Assembly (NCBI GenBank): GCA_019914945.1
Contig: CM034099.1
Coordinates: forward strand, 18,316,704-18,380,703
DNA from: Typha latifolia
Taxonomy: Eukaryota > Streptophyta > Magnoliopsida > Poales > Typhaceae
Direction: 5' to 3'
Length of the DNA stretch: 64,000 bases
Part shown: one piece after another, positions 26,983 through 38,785 of the stretch
Layout: each line of letters opens with the position of its first letter
How positions within the stretch are numbered: the first letter of the stretch is position 1
The notes under the pieces: generated by a model
Databases searched by the model: none
What the model was told of the DNA's origin: nothing
Seen by the model: the letters and a program-made list of their open reading frames with translations, nothing else
Translations under genes and position numbers: made by a program

Positions 26983-27012
<30 letters not shown>
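26983..27012. repeat. (TA)n microsatellite shared by both units
   Basis: Preceded by CCTTCCAAGTTTA in both units; the counterpart is at about 40,148-40,172. Confidence 0.85.
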
Positions 27013-27015
<3 letters not shown>

Positions 27016-27159
27016 TTAATCTTGGTCCCAGCTCTTTAGTCTTTCTACTTTTTAGAGGTATTACTAAATAGTAGACACCCCAATGCTGGTCTTGGGACCT
27101 TTTGGATAGAAGTGCTAGAGTTGGAGCAGTGTTTAGAGGGCCCCAATTAGCTGACCTCT

Positions 27160-27265
27160 GCTGGACCAGCTGAGGTGCGTTCTGCCCTTGAAGCAGAAGC
27201 CCAGAGGTTGCTGAAACTTCTTATCATTGCTGTCAAACTAAAGCTCAAGTATGTGATTTTTTCCA
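27160..27265 (+). pseudogene. RNase H-like scrap of a retroelement
   Basis: One frame reads AEVRSALEAEAQRLLKLLI followed by IAVKLKLKYVIF. It resembles the helix after the first RNase H strand in plant LINE-type RNase H domains (S.LEAEAWALL.AL..A..LGL..V.FE.D). The catalytic Glu-x-Asp region beyond it is not recognisable, so this is a short degenerate fragment. Confidence 0.45.
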
Positions 27266-28559
27266 TTCGAAACATTTTGTGTCACTGCACAGTTTTACTG
27301 AATCACGGAGACTTTCTAACCCTAAGATGTTTTAATTAATCTAAGTCAAGTCTCTCAGCTCCTCTTGTCAAAAAAGTAAAAATAGATGTCCCAATATTTA
27401 ATCGTACGATCTTTGCAATTCACAGTCCTCTTGTTATTATTTTCTTCTTAGTAGAAATTTACTACCATCGGTGCGCAAGTCGTGATGATCTAATGCTGTC
27501 CGTCAAAGGGCATTTTGAGCCATGCATCTAGGTTAGTTAGGTGACAAGTGAGTCAGGACAAAGTCAGTCAAAATTAGAGCCACTTTTATTGGGAGTTTAC
27601 TTTTTGAAAAAAATATTTTAAAGTTTATTTGTAAATATTAAAATTCTAAATATGATGTTACGTGTGGTTGAAAATTATAATTTTTAAATATAAAAATTTT
27701 CAATTTTTTATAAAGAAAATTAAAGAGAAATTTATATATAAAAAGAGTGAATGAGTCAATAAAGTTTAAACACATCTAGTCCAGTTGAAATATATATTAA
27801 ACATGTAAAATAAATATTTGAAAATGAACTCCACTTTTCTTTAAAAGAAAAAGTAAGTAAGTAATGTGTTATTTAATTTAAGACTAAATCTCAAACTCAA
27901 TTAATTAGTTTTATTTTTATAAAAATAAATTTAATTAGATATAAAAAAAAATTATTTAGTTACTGAACTATATTCGTCCCTAAACTTAAAACAAACAATG
28001 TCAAAACCAGTGTATATAATATAGCATCTACATATTCTCTTCCCGTGGCCAGGAATAGAATGACCAATTCCATCTTCCTTACTCGCCAACTTATTTTTTC
28101 GGTAGACAGAGGAAGAATGTCTTGTGTGATGACAGAGGTAAATACAAAATGAATGTGGATGTGACGTGGATGTGATGTGTATACTATTAGATATCTAACT
28201 TTTTATTTATTTATAGATTCTAAGCATAAGTTACATAAAGATCTAAGCTTTCCTAAGTCAGAGTTAGAAAATTTAAGTGGGAGAAAATTCCATACAATGA
28301 CAAAGAATTCAAATCATGCTTATATGGTGCCAGTGTAAGATCTGAACGACAATATTCGACTCGCGTCGATGGAGAAATGAGCCAAGATGCTTAACGCCAA
28401 ACAGCAAATACCCAACAGCTGTATTTGATTGAAACCCAAAGTTTGAGTTGGATTATCTTCGTCCCTGCATATGTATCAATTCCTCTTGTTCTTTTGTGAG
28501 GCCCGAAAGTTGTCGAAATTTGTCCATTCTTAATATCCCCCTATTTCTTTTTAAACACA

Positions 28560-29085
28560 TAATTAAAATTTATTAAAAGAAATCCCAACAAACATCGTAG
28601 CAGTCTCGGAAATGATACATCCTAAGGATAACTAGTCAGCCATCCCAACAAAAGATAAAAAATTTATATTTATTGTAATTTGCCAACCAGTGAGCAGTTT
28701 TGTTTGTCTCCCTATAAGTATGTTTGATATTCAGATGAGTGAAAGTCGAAATCAAATATCGACAATCATTCTGAATCCTTTTACATCTCCACGGGCTTTA
28801 CTATTGGTTAAGAAGCTGAATAAGAAACAAAGAGTCAGTTTCCAATATCACTCTTAGGAAACCACACTTCTTAGCTTTTAACATTGGCTTCCCACAGTGC
28901 CCAAGCTTCTGAATGGCTTCAATTTCATCGCAGAAACCTTCTTCGGCCAATAAAAACACATGCATTAAAATCAGTAAAGATCCATCCCCACTAGCTTATT
29001 TAGTTCTAGGGTCAAAAGCACCATCAATATTTATCTTAATTATTCCAATGTTAGGGGGATGTCATTTAATATTTATGATGCTATT
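28560..29085 (-). pseudogene. Degenerate RNase H domain of a non-LTR retrotransposon (LINE)
   Basis: On the minus strand one frame gives, in order, PPNIGIIKINIDGAFDPRTK (first strand with the catalytic Asp), a stop, then ASGDG, later FLRVILETDSLFLIQLLNQ (the ExTDS strand), a stop, SPWRCKRIQNDCRYLISTF, then HLNIKHTYRETNKTAHWLA (the family's H.YRE.N..AD.LA motif, here with H for the catalytic D). This is the order of the RVT_3/RNase H domain found in plant LINE ORFs. Internal stops and the changed Asp show it is dead. It lies in a stretch of unit A, upstream of ABCC copy 1, that unit B lacks. Confidence 0.8.
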
Positions 29086-29888
29086 ATCTTTGGTTTGTTT
29101 TGTTAACATATTTCTCCAAAAATTAGTAGACATAGCACTTATCATCCTTAAATATATAACTATTCGGAATCTTCCATATTTGACACAGAGAATTTACAAT
29201 AATAGTAAGAATAAATGCATTAATATTATTCCCTGAATTTTTTTTCTTCTTTAACCAAGTCCCCTAACAACCAATCTCCATTATCTAACAGCCCATCTCG
29301 GTTAAAAGGAAAGATGAATACCCAAGATAGTTTCGGACATATCCCAAAATTGTCGGACTACCTCATAATACTGTAAGACTATCCCCTAGGGAACTTATGA
29401 ACCACCTTTGTCACATTAAAAAGGTAGTTGATAAGTTTAAAAGATTTGGCCCATTTGTGACTCTCTTTTATTCGATATTTGCTCTAATATATATCTTTTC
29501 AAGTGAATTTATTAGAAAATATTAATTCCTAGGTACCAAATTAATAACCTACAGGCTCATAATTCATCGAAGACAAAAAGGTATGGATGAAACAAAGAAC
29601 ACGGAGACGAAGAGAGATGAGCATTCGACGCTTGGCCGCAGAAGACGTGAGCAGTGACGGAATAAGAAAAATAAATAAAAATAAAACTTATAGAAAAGCT
29701 CGCATAATCTACGTAGACCATAAATAGCCTCCACCACGAGGTGCACGCTAATGTCTTTTCGATGAACCCTTCGTTAACTTTATTTCTTTTTTGGTTGGGA
29801 ATTGGACTCTGTGAGGCAAGAAGGTTAGTTACGTCGCGATTTGTAGCTTCTTTCTCAGATCGTGGTGCAGTCCACTGGAATTTGGCTG

Positions 29889-29940
29889 GTGTTATTGATA
29901 GTTTATAGCAAGCAGTGTTATTGATAGTTTATAGCAAGCA
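29889..29940. repeat. 26-bp tandem duplication upstream of ABCC copy 1
   Basis: The 26-base unit beginning GTGTTATTGATAG occurs twice without spacer at 29,889-29,914 and 29,915-29,940. Unit B has one diverged copy near 41,461, so the duplication arose in A after the segmental duplication, or B lost it. Confidence 0.9.
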
Positions 29941-30353
29941 GTAGATTTAATAATGATTCTCATGTGTGGAGACAAAAAGAATTATTCATTTCTCATCTTT
30001 GGATCAAGAATCGCTGCTATTCTTGGCATTGAATGTTTATCAGAGGTGCTGGTGTGATCATTTTTCTCTTCTTTTATTTCTCAATTGTTTGTTTTGCTGC
30101 ATGTTCTCATAGAGATTGGTTGATTCATCTTGGACTGTCTAGATATTTGGATAATAGGAACTTGGTCTTTAAGATTTTTAATCATTAATGTGAAAACTGT
30201 AGAAAGAGAAGGGATTGACATAGCAAGAGCGCGAACGAGATGCATCCACTCCCAAGTATGCCTGCACTCATGTCGCAATATTATATTACTGATGTAGTAA
30301 CATATATATGCCAATAGTTTTTCTCTAAATTTTCAACTGTTTCAGGTACTTGG

Positions 30354-33300
30354 ATGGATTTTTGTGGAAGGTCTTCTTGTTCCAACCATGGCGGCGATGC
30401 ATGTGGATTCCGTGGATTATTCTACTCTTCTACTTGCATGAACAATATAGCGGTGATCTCCACCAGTTTGCTGCTATTTTTTGCACTCCTTCTCAATCTC
30501 GTTATCAAATTTTCAAAGCGAGACGTCGTTGTGCGGCGCATCTTTAGGTTCTCTTCACATCTACAGCTATCCTCTGCGGTGTACAATGGCTGTTTGGGAT
30601 TGGTTTATCTTGGACTCTGTTCATGGATGTTGATGGAGAATTATAGGAGGGAAATGCCCTTTTATCCATTGCACTCGTGGATTGTAGTTTTATCTCAGGG
30701 ATCTTATATGCTACTAATCAGCTTGGTAACGAGCATCAGATTTCCATTTCTTGGCACGGTCTTGGTTAGATTTTGGTCAGCGATTACGACCCTCTTCCTG
30801 GGATTCATCTGTTTTTCTTCTGTCCTTTATATCCTTGAAGAGAAGAAAACATCTGTGAAGGCTTGTTTAGATGTTTTATCCCTCCCAGGCGCTGTGCTGC
30901 TGTTGGTTTATAGATACAAGCAGGGCAGAAATGAAGAGGGCTCTGAAACTTTTGACGACACTCTGTATAAGCCTCTGAATTCTGGACGTCAGGCAAGTGG
31001 AATCGATTCTGAGCAATGTATGACTCCTTTTGCCAGCGCTGGGTTCCTCAGCAAAATGTCATTTTGGTGGCTGAACCCTCTGATGAAGAAGGGATACGCG
31101 AAGCCCCTGGAAGAGAAAGAGATACCCCGGCTGGACCCATTAGATCGAGCGGAGAGCTGTTACTCTTTATTCATAGAGAAATTGAACAGTAAGAAGCAAA
31201 GAAATCATGGCACCAGGTCATCATCAATCCTCTGGACTATTGTTTCATGTCATCGGAAAGATATCCTGGTCTCTGCCTTCTTCGCATTGCTGAAGGTACT
31301 TACGCTCTCCTCCGGCCCAATACTCCTAAAAGCCTTCATTAAAGTGTCACTCGGAGAAGAGTCTTTCAGGTATGAAGGTTATGTTTTGGCTCTTGGAATG
31401 TTCTTAGCTAAGTGTTTAGAATCCTTATCACAAAGACAATGGTACTTCTGCACCCGAAGGATAGGACTTCAGGTGAGATCTCTACTATCAGCAGCTATTT
31501 ATAAGAAACAACAAAAGCTATCCAACTTGGCAAAGATGAACCATTCTTCTGGTCAGATCATGAATTATGTTACTGTGGATGCCTATCGGATAGGGGAATT
31601 CCCCTTCTGGTTTCATCAGACATGGACGACGAGCATCCAACTCTGCATAGCTCTGGTAATTCTCTATAATGCTGTGGGTCTGGCTACGGTTTCGGCCATG
31701 GTTGTGATCGTGCTTACTGTGCTCTGCAATGCTCCTCTGGCGAAGCTGCAGCATCGGTTTCAGAGTAAGCTCATGGAAGCTCAAGATATGAGGTTGAAAG
31801 CTATGTCAGAGGCGTTGGTTAATATGAAGGTATTGAAACTCTATGCCTGGGAAAGACATTTTAAAAAGGTTATAGAAGGGTTGAGGGAAGTAGAATACAA
31901 ATGGTTGTCAGCTTTTCAGCTTAGGAAGGCATACAATAGCGTCCTCTTCTGGTCATCTCCTGTGTTTGTTTCTGCTGCTACGTTTTCAACTTGCTATTTC
32001 CTCGGAATACCTCTTGATCCTAGCAATGTCTTCACCTTTGTGGCGACTCTGCGCCTAGTTCAAGACCCAGTCAGGCAGATACCAGATGTCATCGGAATCG
32101 TGATTCAGGCAAAGGTTGCGTTTGCTCGAATCTCTAAGTTTCTCGATGCACCGGAACTGCAAAGTGGGCAAGTCAGAAGGAAGTATCACACGGACGTCGA
32201 GCACTCAATAATGATCAAGTCTTGCAGTTTCTCGTGGGACGAGAACACAATGAGGCCCACTCTGAAGAATATAACTTTAGAGGTGGTAGCTGGGCAGAAG
32301 GTGGCGATCTGCGGTGAAGTTGGCTCGGGGAAATCAACTTTCCTGGCAGCAGTTCTGGGAGAGATTCCAAAGACCCAGGGCATGGTATGTTCTTTCTGTT
32401 ACTGATTCTCTTTCTTCTTCAGGAGTTGAAGAAGTACCAAACTTACAACTAATCTTGATATTTAATAATCTCTTCTCTTTTTGCGCCCAATAAATTACAG
32501 ATTCAAGTTGTTGGGAGAATAGCATATGTTTCTCAGACTGCATGGATCCAAACAGGCAGCGTTCAAGAGAATATCCTATTTGGGTCTGTCATGGATAAGC
32601 AAAGGTACCAGGAAGCACTGGAACGGTCTTCTCTAGTAAAGGATCTTGAGATGTTACCCTTCGGTGACCTTACTGAAATAGGAGAGAGAGGGATAAATCT
32701 CAGTGGGGGCCAAAAGCAGCGTGTTCAGCTTGCCCGTGCATTGTACCAAGATGCTGATGTATATCTTCTGGATGATCCTTTCAGCGCTGTTGATGCCCAT
32801 ACTGCAACGAGCCTTTTTAATGTACTTTTCTTTTATTTATTATCACTATTAATTCCTTCTCTGACTTCGTGAACTTCTTTAAAGCTGTGCTTCGCCTGAT
32901 GCAGGAATATGTCATGGGAGCTCTATCTGACAAGACGGTCCTCTTGGTGACTCACCAAGTTGATTTTCTGCCAGTATTTGATTCTATTTTGGTTGGTTAC
33001 CTGCCAGTTCTTGATTTTCTTTTTGTCTCTGAGTTAGAAAGTCATAATATTAATCCAAATGTCTCTTCTTGGCAGTTAATGTCCGACGGGGAGGTTCTGC
33101 GTTCTGGGTCTTATCAAGAACTGATGGCTTCTTGCAAGGAGTTTCGGGACCTCGTCAATGCACACAAAGACACTGTTGGATTTGAAAGAAGGCTTGACCA
33201 AATGGTTCCTAACAAAATTATCCAGACACTTGTTACAAGAGAGATCAATAAAATCCCCAGCGGCAAACACGAAGAGATAGTGAAACCGTCAGGAGTGGAT

Positions 33301-36050
33301 CAGTTGATTAAGAAAGAGGAGAGGGAGATGGGTGATACAGGTCTAAGGCCTTACGTGCAGTACCTAAATCAGAACAAGGGTTTCTTGTATGCCTCACTTG
33401 CTGCTCTTTCTCATTTGATATTTCTTTCTGGGCAGATCTCACAGAACTCATGGATGGCTGCCAACGTCCAAAACCCAAACGTTAGCACATTGAAATTGAT
33501 TGTTGTGTACTTGGCAATTGGATTTGCGACAGTCATCTTTCTACTCTCTAGATCTGTACTTGTTGTTATTCTCGGCCTCCAGTCGTCAAAATCGTTGTTT
33601 TCTCAGTTAGTTGGCTCCCTCTTCCGTGCACCAATGTCATTTTTTGATTCCACTCCTCTAGGAAGGATACTGAGTCGGGTAAGAGTTCTCAACGAATTTC
33701 TCTTAGTGATCTAGCAGGAAGATTTATACATAACTCCTCCTACTGTCATGCAGGTCTCTTCTGATCTAAGCATCGTCGACGTTGATGTTCCATTTAGTTT
33801 TATCTTTAGTATCAGTGCTACGATAAATGCTTACAGTAATCTCGGAGTGTTGGCATTTGTTACCTGGGAAGTCTTATTCGTCTCTGTTCCAATGATTTAT
33901 CTTACCATCAGATTGCAGGTAAACTTCAACGCTCTAGTATTATATATTTCAGGACTGGAAGTGTCTGTTAGCACTCATGGTGGAATTGTATTTTTTGACA
34001 ACGTAGAGGTACTACTTAGCTTCTGCAAAGGAATTGATGCGGATTAATGGCACCACGAGATCTCTTGTCGCAAATCACCTAGCTGAATCAATTTCAGGAG
34101 CAGTGACAATCAGGGCCTTCGAGGAGGAAGATCGTTTCTTTGCAAAAAATTTGGAGCTTATTGACAGGGATAGCAGTCCATTCTTCTATAATTTTGCAAC
34201 AAGTGAATGGTTGATCCAACGGTTGGAGACTATGAGTGCCGCTGTTCTTTCTTCATCGGCCCTTGTGATGGCTCTTCTTCCACCTGGAACTTTTAGCTCT
34301 GGTGAGTAACAATCTATTAGGTTCTGCGGCCATGTTGCTTTTGTAAATTAACTTAGGAGTGGTTCTCGATTGGAAGTATGAAAAGTTTGTCCATCACTCT
34401 CGTGCAGGTTTTGTCGGAATGGCTCTGTCTTATGGTCTTTCCTTAAATATGTCCCTCGTATTCTCTATTCAAAATCAGTGTACCCTTGCAAATTACATCA
34501 TCTCCGTTGAAAGGCTGAATCAGTACATGAATGTAGCAAGTGAGGCCCCAGAAGTAGTTGAAGACAACCGGCCGCCGCCGAACTGGCCTTCTGTTGGTAG
34601 AGTAGAGATCAAAGATTTGAAGGTAATCAGTAGCATGGTGTCTTTTTCTTCATATACCCTATCTGTTGACTTTAATAGCCTGAAAAATATAATGAAGATG
34701 CTGATTGACTTTTATTGAACAGATAAGATATAGACCAGATACCCCCCTTGTACTGCGTGGAATCAGTTGTACATTTGAAGGTGGCCACAAAATTGGGATA
34801 GTAGGACGCACGGGAAGTGGAAAGACGACATTAATTGGCGCACTGTTTCGTCTCGTTGAGCCGGCTGGAGGAAGAATTCTAATAGATGGCATAGACATCG
34901 TGAAGGTTGGGCTACATGATCTGAGATCTCGTCTTGGCATCATTCCACAAGATCCAACCCTTTTTAATGGCTCTGTCAGATATAATCTTGATCCTATTGG
35001 ACGATTCACAGACCAGCAAATATGGGAGGTAAGATATTTCTGTTCAATTAGGTGATACTATAACAATGTGAGGAAGTCTTCCTTAGTCGCAACGTGAAAA
35101 GGCCCGTTAACAATTTAAAAAGTCTAAAGCACCTTTTTGTTTTGAATGTCTCTGCTTAGCTTGTAATTGTATGCTTATCTAATTAGCTTCATCCAGTAGC
35201 TTGGTCTGTAAACTTTCTATCTAGTAAACCTTGCCTGCAACTTAAAATGGTCAAATATTTATATGTTAATTTCTCTGTTCTTATCATTGATTGAATAATC
35301 TTGCTTTAATACTGGAAATTTGCAAACTTCTGCTAATTAATATAGTGCTGCTATAGGATCATGACAGAAAGCAATCATCTCTTTCTTCCTGTTATAACAT
35401 CTTTGATTGTCATTACTGAACGGGCTTGCTATCTCTACCATCTTACAGGTTCTTGAAAAATGTCAGCTTCGAGAAGCTGTTCAAGAGAAGGATCAGGGCT
35501 TGGATTCAATAGGTAGGATCTTTTTTTTTTTTTCTTTTATCAGGTTCATAGTTGTTGTTCTTAGATGGCACTAGCGTTGGTGAATTAAATGTGGTAACCT
35601 TGGTATCCAGTTGTGGAAGATGGATCAAATTGGAGCATGGGGCAAAGACAACTATTTTGCTTGGGCCGTGCACTTCTAAGAAGAAGCCGAATATTAGTGC
35701 TTGACGAGGCAACAGCATCGATCGACAATGCGACAGACACTATTCTTCAGAAAACCATCAGAATGGAATTTGCAGATTGCACTGTCATTACGGTTGCCCA
35801 TCGGATCCCTACTGTGATGGACTGCACAATGGTGCTTGCTGTTAGTGATGGTGAGTTCATATCAAACACGAAACAAGAACAGTAGTTATTGTATACTAGT
35901 TAATATTGTTCTGAACTCTTTCTTTGTTTTATGTTTTCAGGGAAATTAGTGGAGTATGATGAACCTATGAAGCTAATGAAAACCGAGGGTTCTCTGTTCC
36001 GGGAGCTTGTCAAAGAATACTGGTCACACACTTCAAATGGCAATATCTAG
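30354..36050 (+). CDS. ABCC: ABC transporter, subfamily C (MRP type), copy 1
   Basis: Full-size ABCC exporter, 1,478 residues, closest in my recognition to the Arabidopsis ABCC10 group. Members pump glutathione or other conjugates, usually across the tonoplast. Exons: 30354-32384, 32501-32821, 32905-32991, 33076-33678, 33754-33918, 34007-34301, 34408-34622, 34723-35028, 35449-35512, 35611-35850, 35941-36050; all GT-AG with matching phases. An N-terminal TMD0 (about residues 30-190) precedes TMD1. NBD1 has Walker A GEVGSGKS at 654-661, signature LSGGQ at 744-748 and Walker B YLLDD at 765-769. TMD2 follows. NBD2 has Walker A GRTGSGKT at 1267-1274, the ABCC-type signature WSMGQRQ, Walker B ILVLDE and the H-loop VAHR. 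All catalytic residues are present. A leader intron probably ends at 30,345 (TTTCAG|GTACTTGG). Substrate unknown. Confidence 0.93.
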
Positions 36051-36754
36051 TCGAAATTTGAGAGAGAAGTTAATTTTTTTTGTCGAACTTCTGATTGATT
36101 ATATCATCATTCAGAGGCAGAGGGAGAAGTTTTCACAAGGTTGGATTTGCGTAAACTAGTCTAAGTTTCTTCTGCTCATCTGAAGACGAAGCGGGGCCAT
36201 CAATCTAGACTGCGTTACCTACTATGAATTGTATAGAAATAATCACATCTTTTAGTTATCGTTAATAATTTGGCCTGGCTTTGGATGTACAGTTTGAGAC
36301 ACCTACTCTACTCTTCGAGGCCAAATGGTTTACTACGATATGCTTATTGTGCGACTCTTTGTTACAGTGAAATAAAAGAGACTTGCGGCAGTTGCACAAG
36401 CATGACAAAGAATCAAATGATGTGCATTTTGGCATCAGTGCCGACTTATGAGTACAATTATGTTATCATGATTGATTAGGAAACTTAGTTGTATTACGGC
36501 CAGAGTTGGGTACTGTGCTGTTGAGCTGGCTACTGAGTAAGAACACATGGCTCTGAGCATTTAGAAAGAGACAATTATTAAGTCACAGAATCTGGACAAA
36601 AGGGAATGCTGATGACAAGCACATAAAAACTTACACCTAGCTGAGGAATAAAAAGAAAAAAAAAAGAACATCTATCTACAATTAAAAGGATTCCTATAGC
36701 TTACAAGATTGCCTTTCTAAAAAAAAAAGGAAATATTGGAATTCTTATTCCCCT
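36051..36754. other. 3' flank of ABCC copy 1
   Basis: Non-coding and almost identical to 47,581-48,301 in unit B. It contains the convergent 3' ends of the ABCC gene (plus) and the DUF1191 fragment (minus). The short open frame at 36,270-36,479 is kept in the copy but looks like UTR. Confidence 0.6.
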
Positions 36755-37021
36755 TCAAGATGGTGCACCTCCATCCTCAATGAGTGGCCGAGTCCTAACC
36801 ATAACTGCAGAAGGCATCTTGCTCCTTCCGATCCACATGATCTTCAACGCCTCACCTTCCTCAGCTTTGCCTTGCATGCTCACCATTTTCTTATTTCTCC
36901 TCAACCTAAAGATTCCAAATCCAACCAAACACACCATGACCAACCCAACTGCTCCAACTCCACATCCCACCTACTCGCCCTCGTAGCCGAAGGCGGCCGA
37001 ACAGCCGACGGCACGACGATT
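36755..37021 (-). pseudogene. Truncated 3' end of the DUF1191 gene (duplication scar)
   Basis: Matches the last 280-odd bases of the intact DUF1191 gene at 48,302-48,584: the transmembrane segment (GFGIFRLRRNKK) and the tail ending LIEDGGAPS. The ectodomain is missing because the duplication breakpoint at about 37,022 cuts it. Just inside the break 16 nt are missing between two ACATCC words, which shifts frame between TIVVPSA..ASRWDV and the transmembrane part. An internal ATG at 36,937 still opens a 60-codon frame. The copied ERF promoter lies upstream on the same strand, so the scar may be transcribed. Confidence 0.85.
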
Positions 37022-37024
37022 GTA

Positions 37025-38370
37025 TAGTGTGGCTCTCCGTATTCAGGAGGAGGATAAAGAAAAGAGAGCAGAGAGCAGAGAGAGAGAGTTACAAAAAAAA
37101 AAGAAGCAGAGCAGAGCTTCAGAGAGTGAAAGAGATTGGGGGAGTGGAAGAGAGTTGCTGTTTTATAGGATCCCAACAGCTGATTTGAAAAAACTCGAAA
37201 CTCATTGGGATTAATTAATTAAATTTCCTGAAAATTAAAAAATGAGGAAAGAAAAGGGAAAATCAGATCATCCAGTAATAATATTTAAAATTTAAAGCTC
37301 GAATGGATTTGATGAATGAAGACAAAATAAATGCAAATCCAAATAGAATAAATGAATTTATGGATTGTTGGAAATGGTCAATATTGATCTACTACTGATC
37401 ACAGTAGGATAATATTTATTTTATTGCTGAAACAATTAGTATGGCTAATTTGAGTGCCATCAGTGCAACCGTAAGAATTTCTCAGTTTCAGGACATCTCT
37501 TTTCTAGGCATATAAATAGTTTTAGCATAGCAAAGTCAATGGTCAATATACTTGTCAATAATGAGAACAAGCAAATACTAGGTATCATTTTACTTTAATA
37601 TAACTTTAGTATATATATCATAATTTTAGCGTGCCAATGTCCTCAAAATTCATGGGAAAATAGAATCCCAACTAAATTCGATAAATTGTGCATCTAGTTG
37701 CGTTTTTTGGGTTATCTTTAGAGTAAGTCGCACATCATATTTATAACTATATCGTCTTCAATGTGTACAGACTCACACATAATGTATCACGTATTTCTTA
37801 GTCGTTAAATATGAATTAATTTACTTATCTTCTCCGGCCCACTTAATTAAACAAATGATAGAGTGGTATATAATAATACTTGCTAAAAATTTAATAATTT
37901 TTCTAGAATATCCCACTATATAAATTGTGAGAAGCATTGATATGAAAGGGGTAAAATTATAAAATTAAAAGAAAGATGGTTTTATATTTTTATCCCTGCT
38001 ATGCTATATTATATACCTAATACATAATATAGTAATCGCATTGAATATGCTAGTACTACTAAAAGCCGACTAGTAAGAGAGTTCACATAGAACAAGCGAA
38101 AGAGTATCGATACATTCACGCAGAATAGATTAAGCATTAATAAAATTAATATTATATTTGCCAAGTAAAACGCTAGTATCTTTACTGCTACAATTGTATT
38201 GCAAAAAGTTAACTAGTCTATGCGGCAGCCGACGTTTCCAAAATAGTCACGGAGTGTTTCTAAAATAAAATAATATTAGTTGACGGAGAATAAGTGGGCC
38301 TAGGCCAGATTAGGGATGGCCCGGTACGGGCTGGAGAATTGTTTAGTTGCTTCAGTGAAGGAGAGTGAGT
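37025..38370 (-). promoter_or_regulatory. Orphan copy of the ERF leader and promoter
   Basis: Colinear with 12,800-14,224, including the GA-rich leader and TATAAAA at 37,161-37,167 (minus strand), with scattered substitutions and a deletion of roughly 65 bp after GATTAATTAATT. There is no ERF coding sequence attached. Transcription from it would run left into the DUF1191 remnant. Confidence 0.8.
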
Positions 38371-38785
38371 AGGAAACGTAGGTCCTTTGTTTTCTTTTGC
38401 GCCTTCAACCACCTTCGAGATACTTCAACCTAATGTCGCTTTCCAACTCCTTTCTTCCGACCTACCCCCGCTCTCTTAAGGCTTTTCCTTTGCTCTGCTG
38501 AGCTTATTACTTATCTTTTTCCTTCGTTAGACTCAATGGAAGCCCTCCCTTCTACCCCGCGAGAGTCCTTGTTCGGATAAAGCCATAGCCCTAGTCTTTT
38601 AGCGGACTCAAGGTGACTTCTAACCAGGAGTTCCTCAAAGCACACAATAAAGAGTGCCTCAAGCAGCCCGATTATGGTACTTCTAGTAGAAGTAGTAGTA
38701 GCAACAAACCTAGTTCTTCGACCTCGACTCTCAGTCCGAATGTAAGGTGGCGCTTTCCGAAGGCACTGAAGGAGGGCAAGTGGTC
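38371..38785. other. Foreign-looking block in unit B (possible organelle-derived insert)
   Basis: About 415 bp bounded exactly by sequence shared with unit A. Composition and word use (CTTCCGACCTACCCCCGCTC, CTCTTAAGGCTTTTCC, GAAGCCCTCCCTTCTACC) differ from the AT-rich surroundings and look like plant mitochondrial intergenic DNA. No gene is recognised. The organelle origin is an impression from style, not a match. Confidence 0.35.

Larger units (their letters stand above)
12797..37024. repeat. Segmental duplication, unit A
   Basis: Left copy of a head-to-tail duplication. It starts in the ERF 5' leader, runs through the ERF promoter, a long spacer and one ABCC gene, and ends inside a truncated copy of the DUF1191 gene. 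Colinear blocks with unit B: 12,797-14,224 with 37,022-38,370; 14,515-14,660 with 38,786-38,930; 24,213-25,255 with 38,943-39,990; parts of 26,880-28,500 with 40,010-41,030; 29,880-37,021 with 41,455-48,584. The stretch 14,665-24,212 has no counterpart in B. Confidence 0.9.

Noticed and set aside
32385..32405. ABCC proteins ending after 683 residues
   Set aside because: The stop lies in intron 1; a GT donor after GGCATG joins perfectly to the next exon in both copies, so neither gene is truncated.
36901..37176. 91-codon frame spanning the duplication junction (ERF leader fused to DUF1191)
   Set aside because: It opens with TTG inside the TATA region and has no ATG; it shifts frame at the 16-nt deletion. 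Kept only as evidence of the junction.
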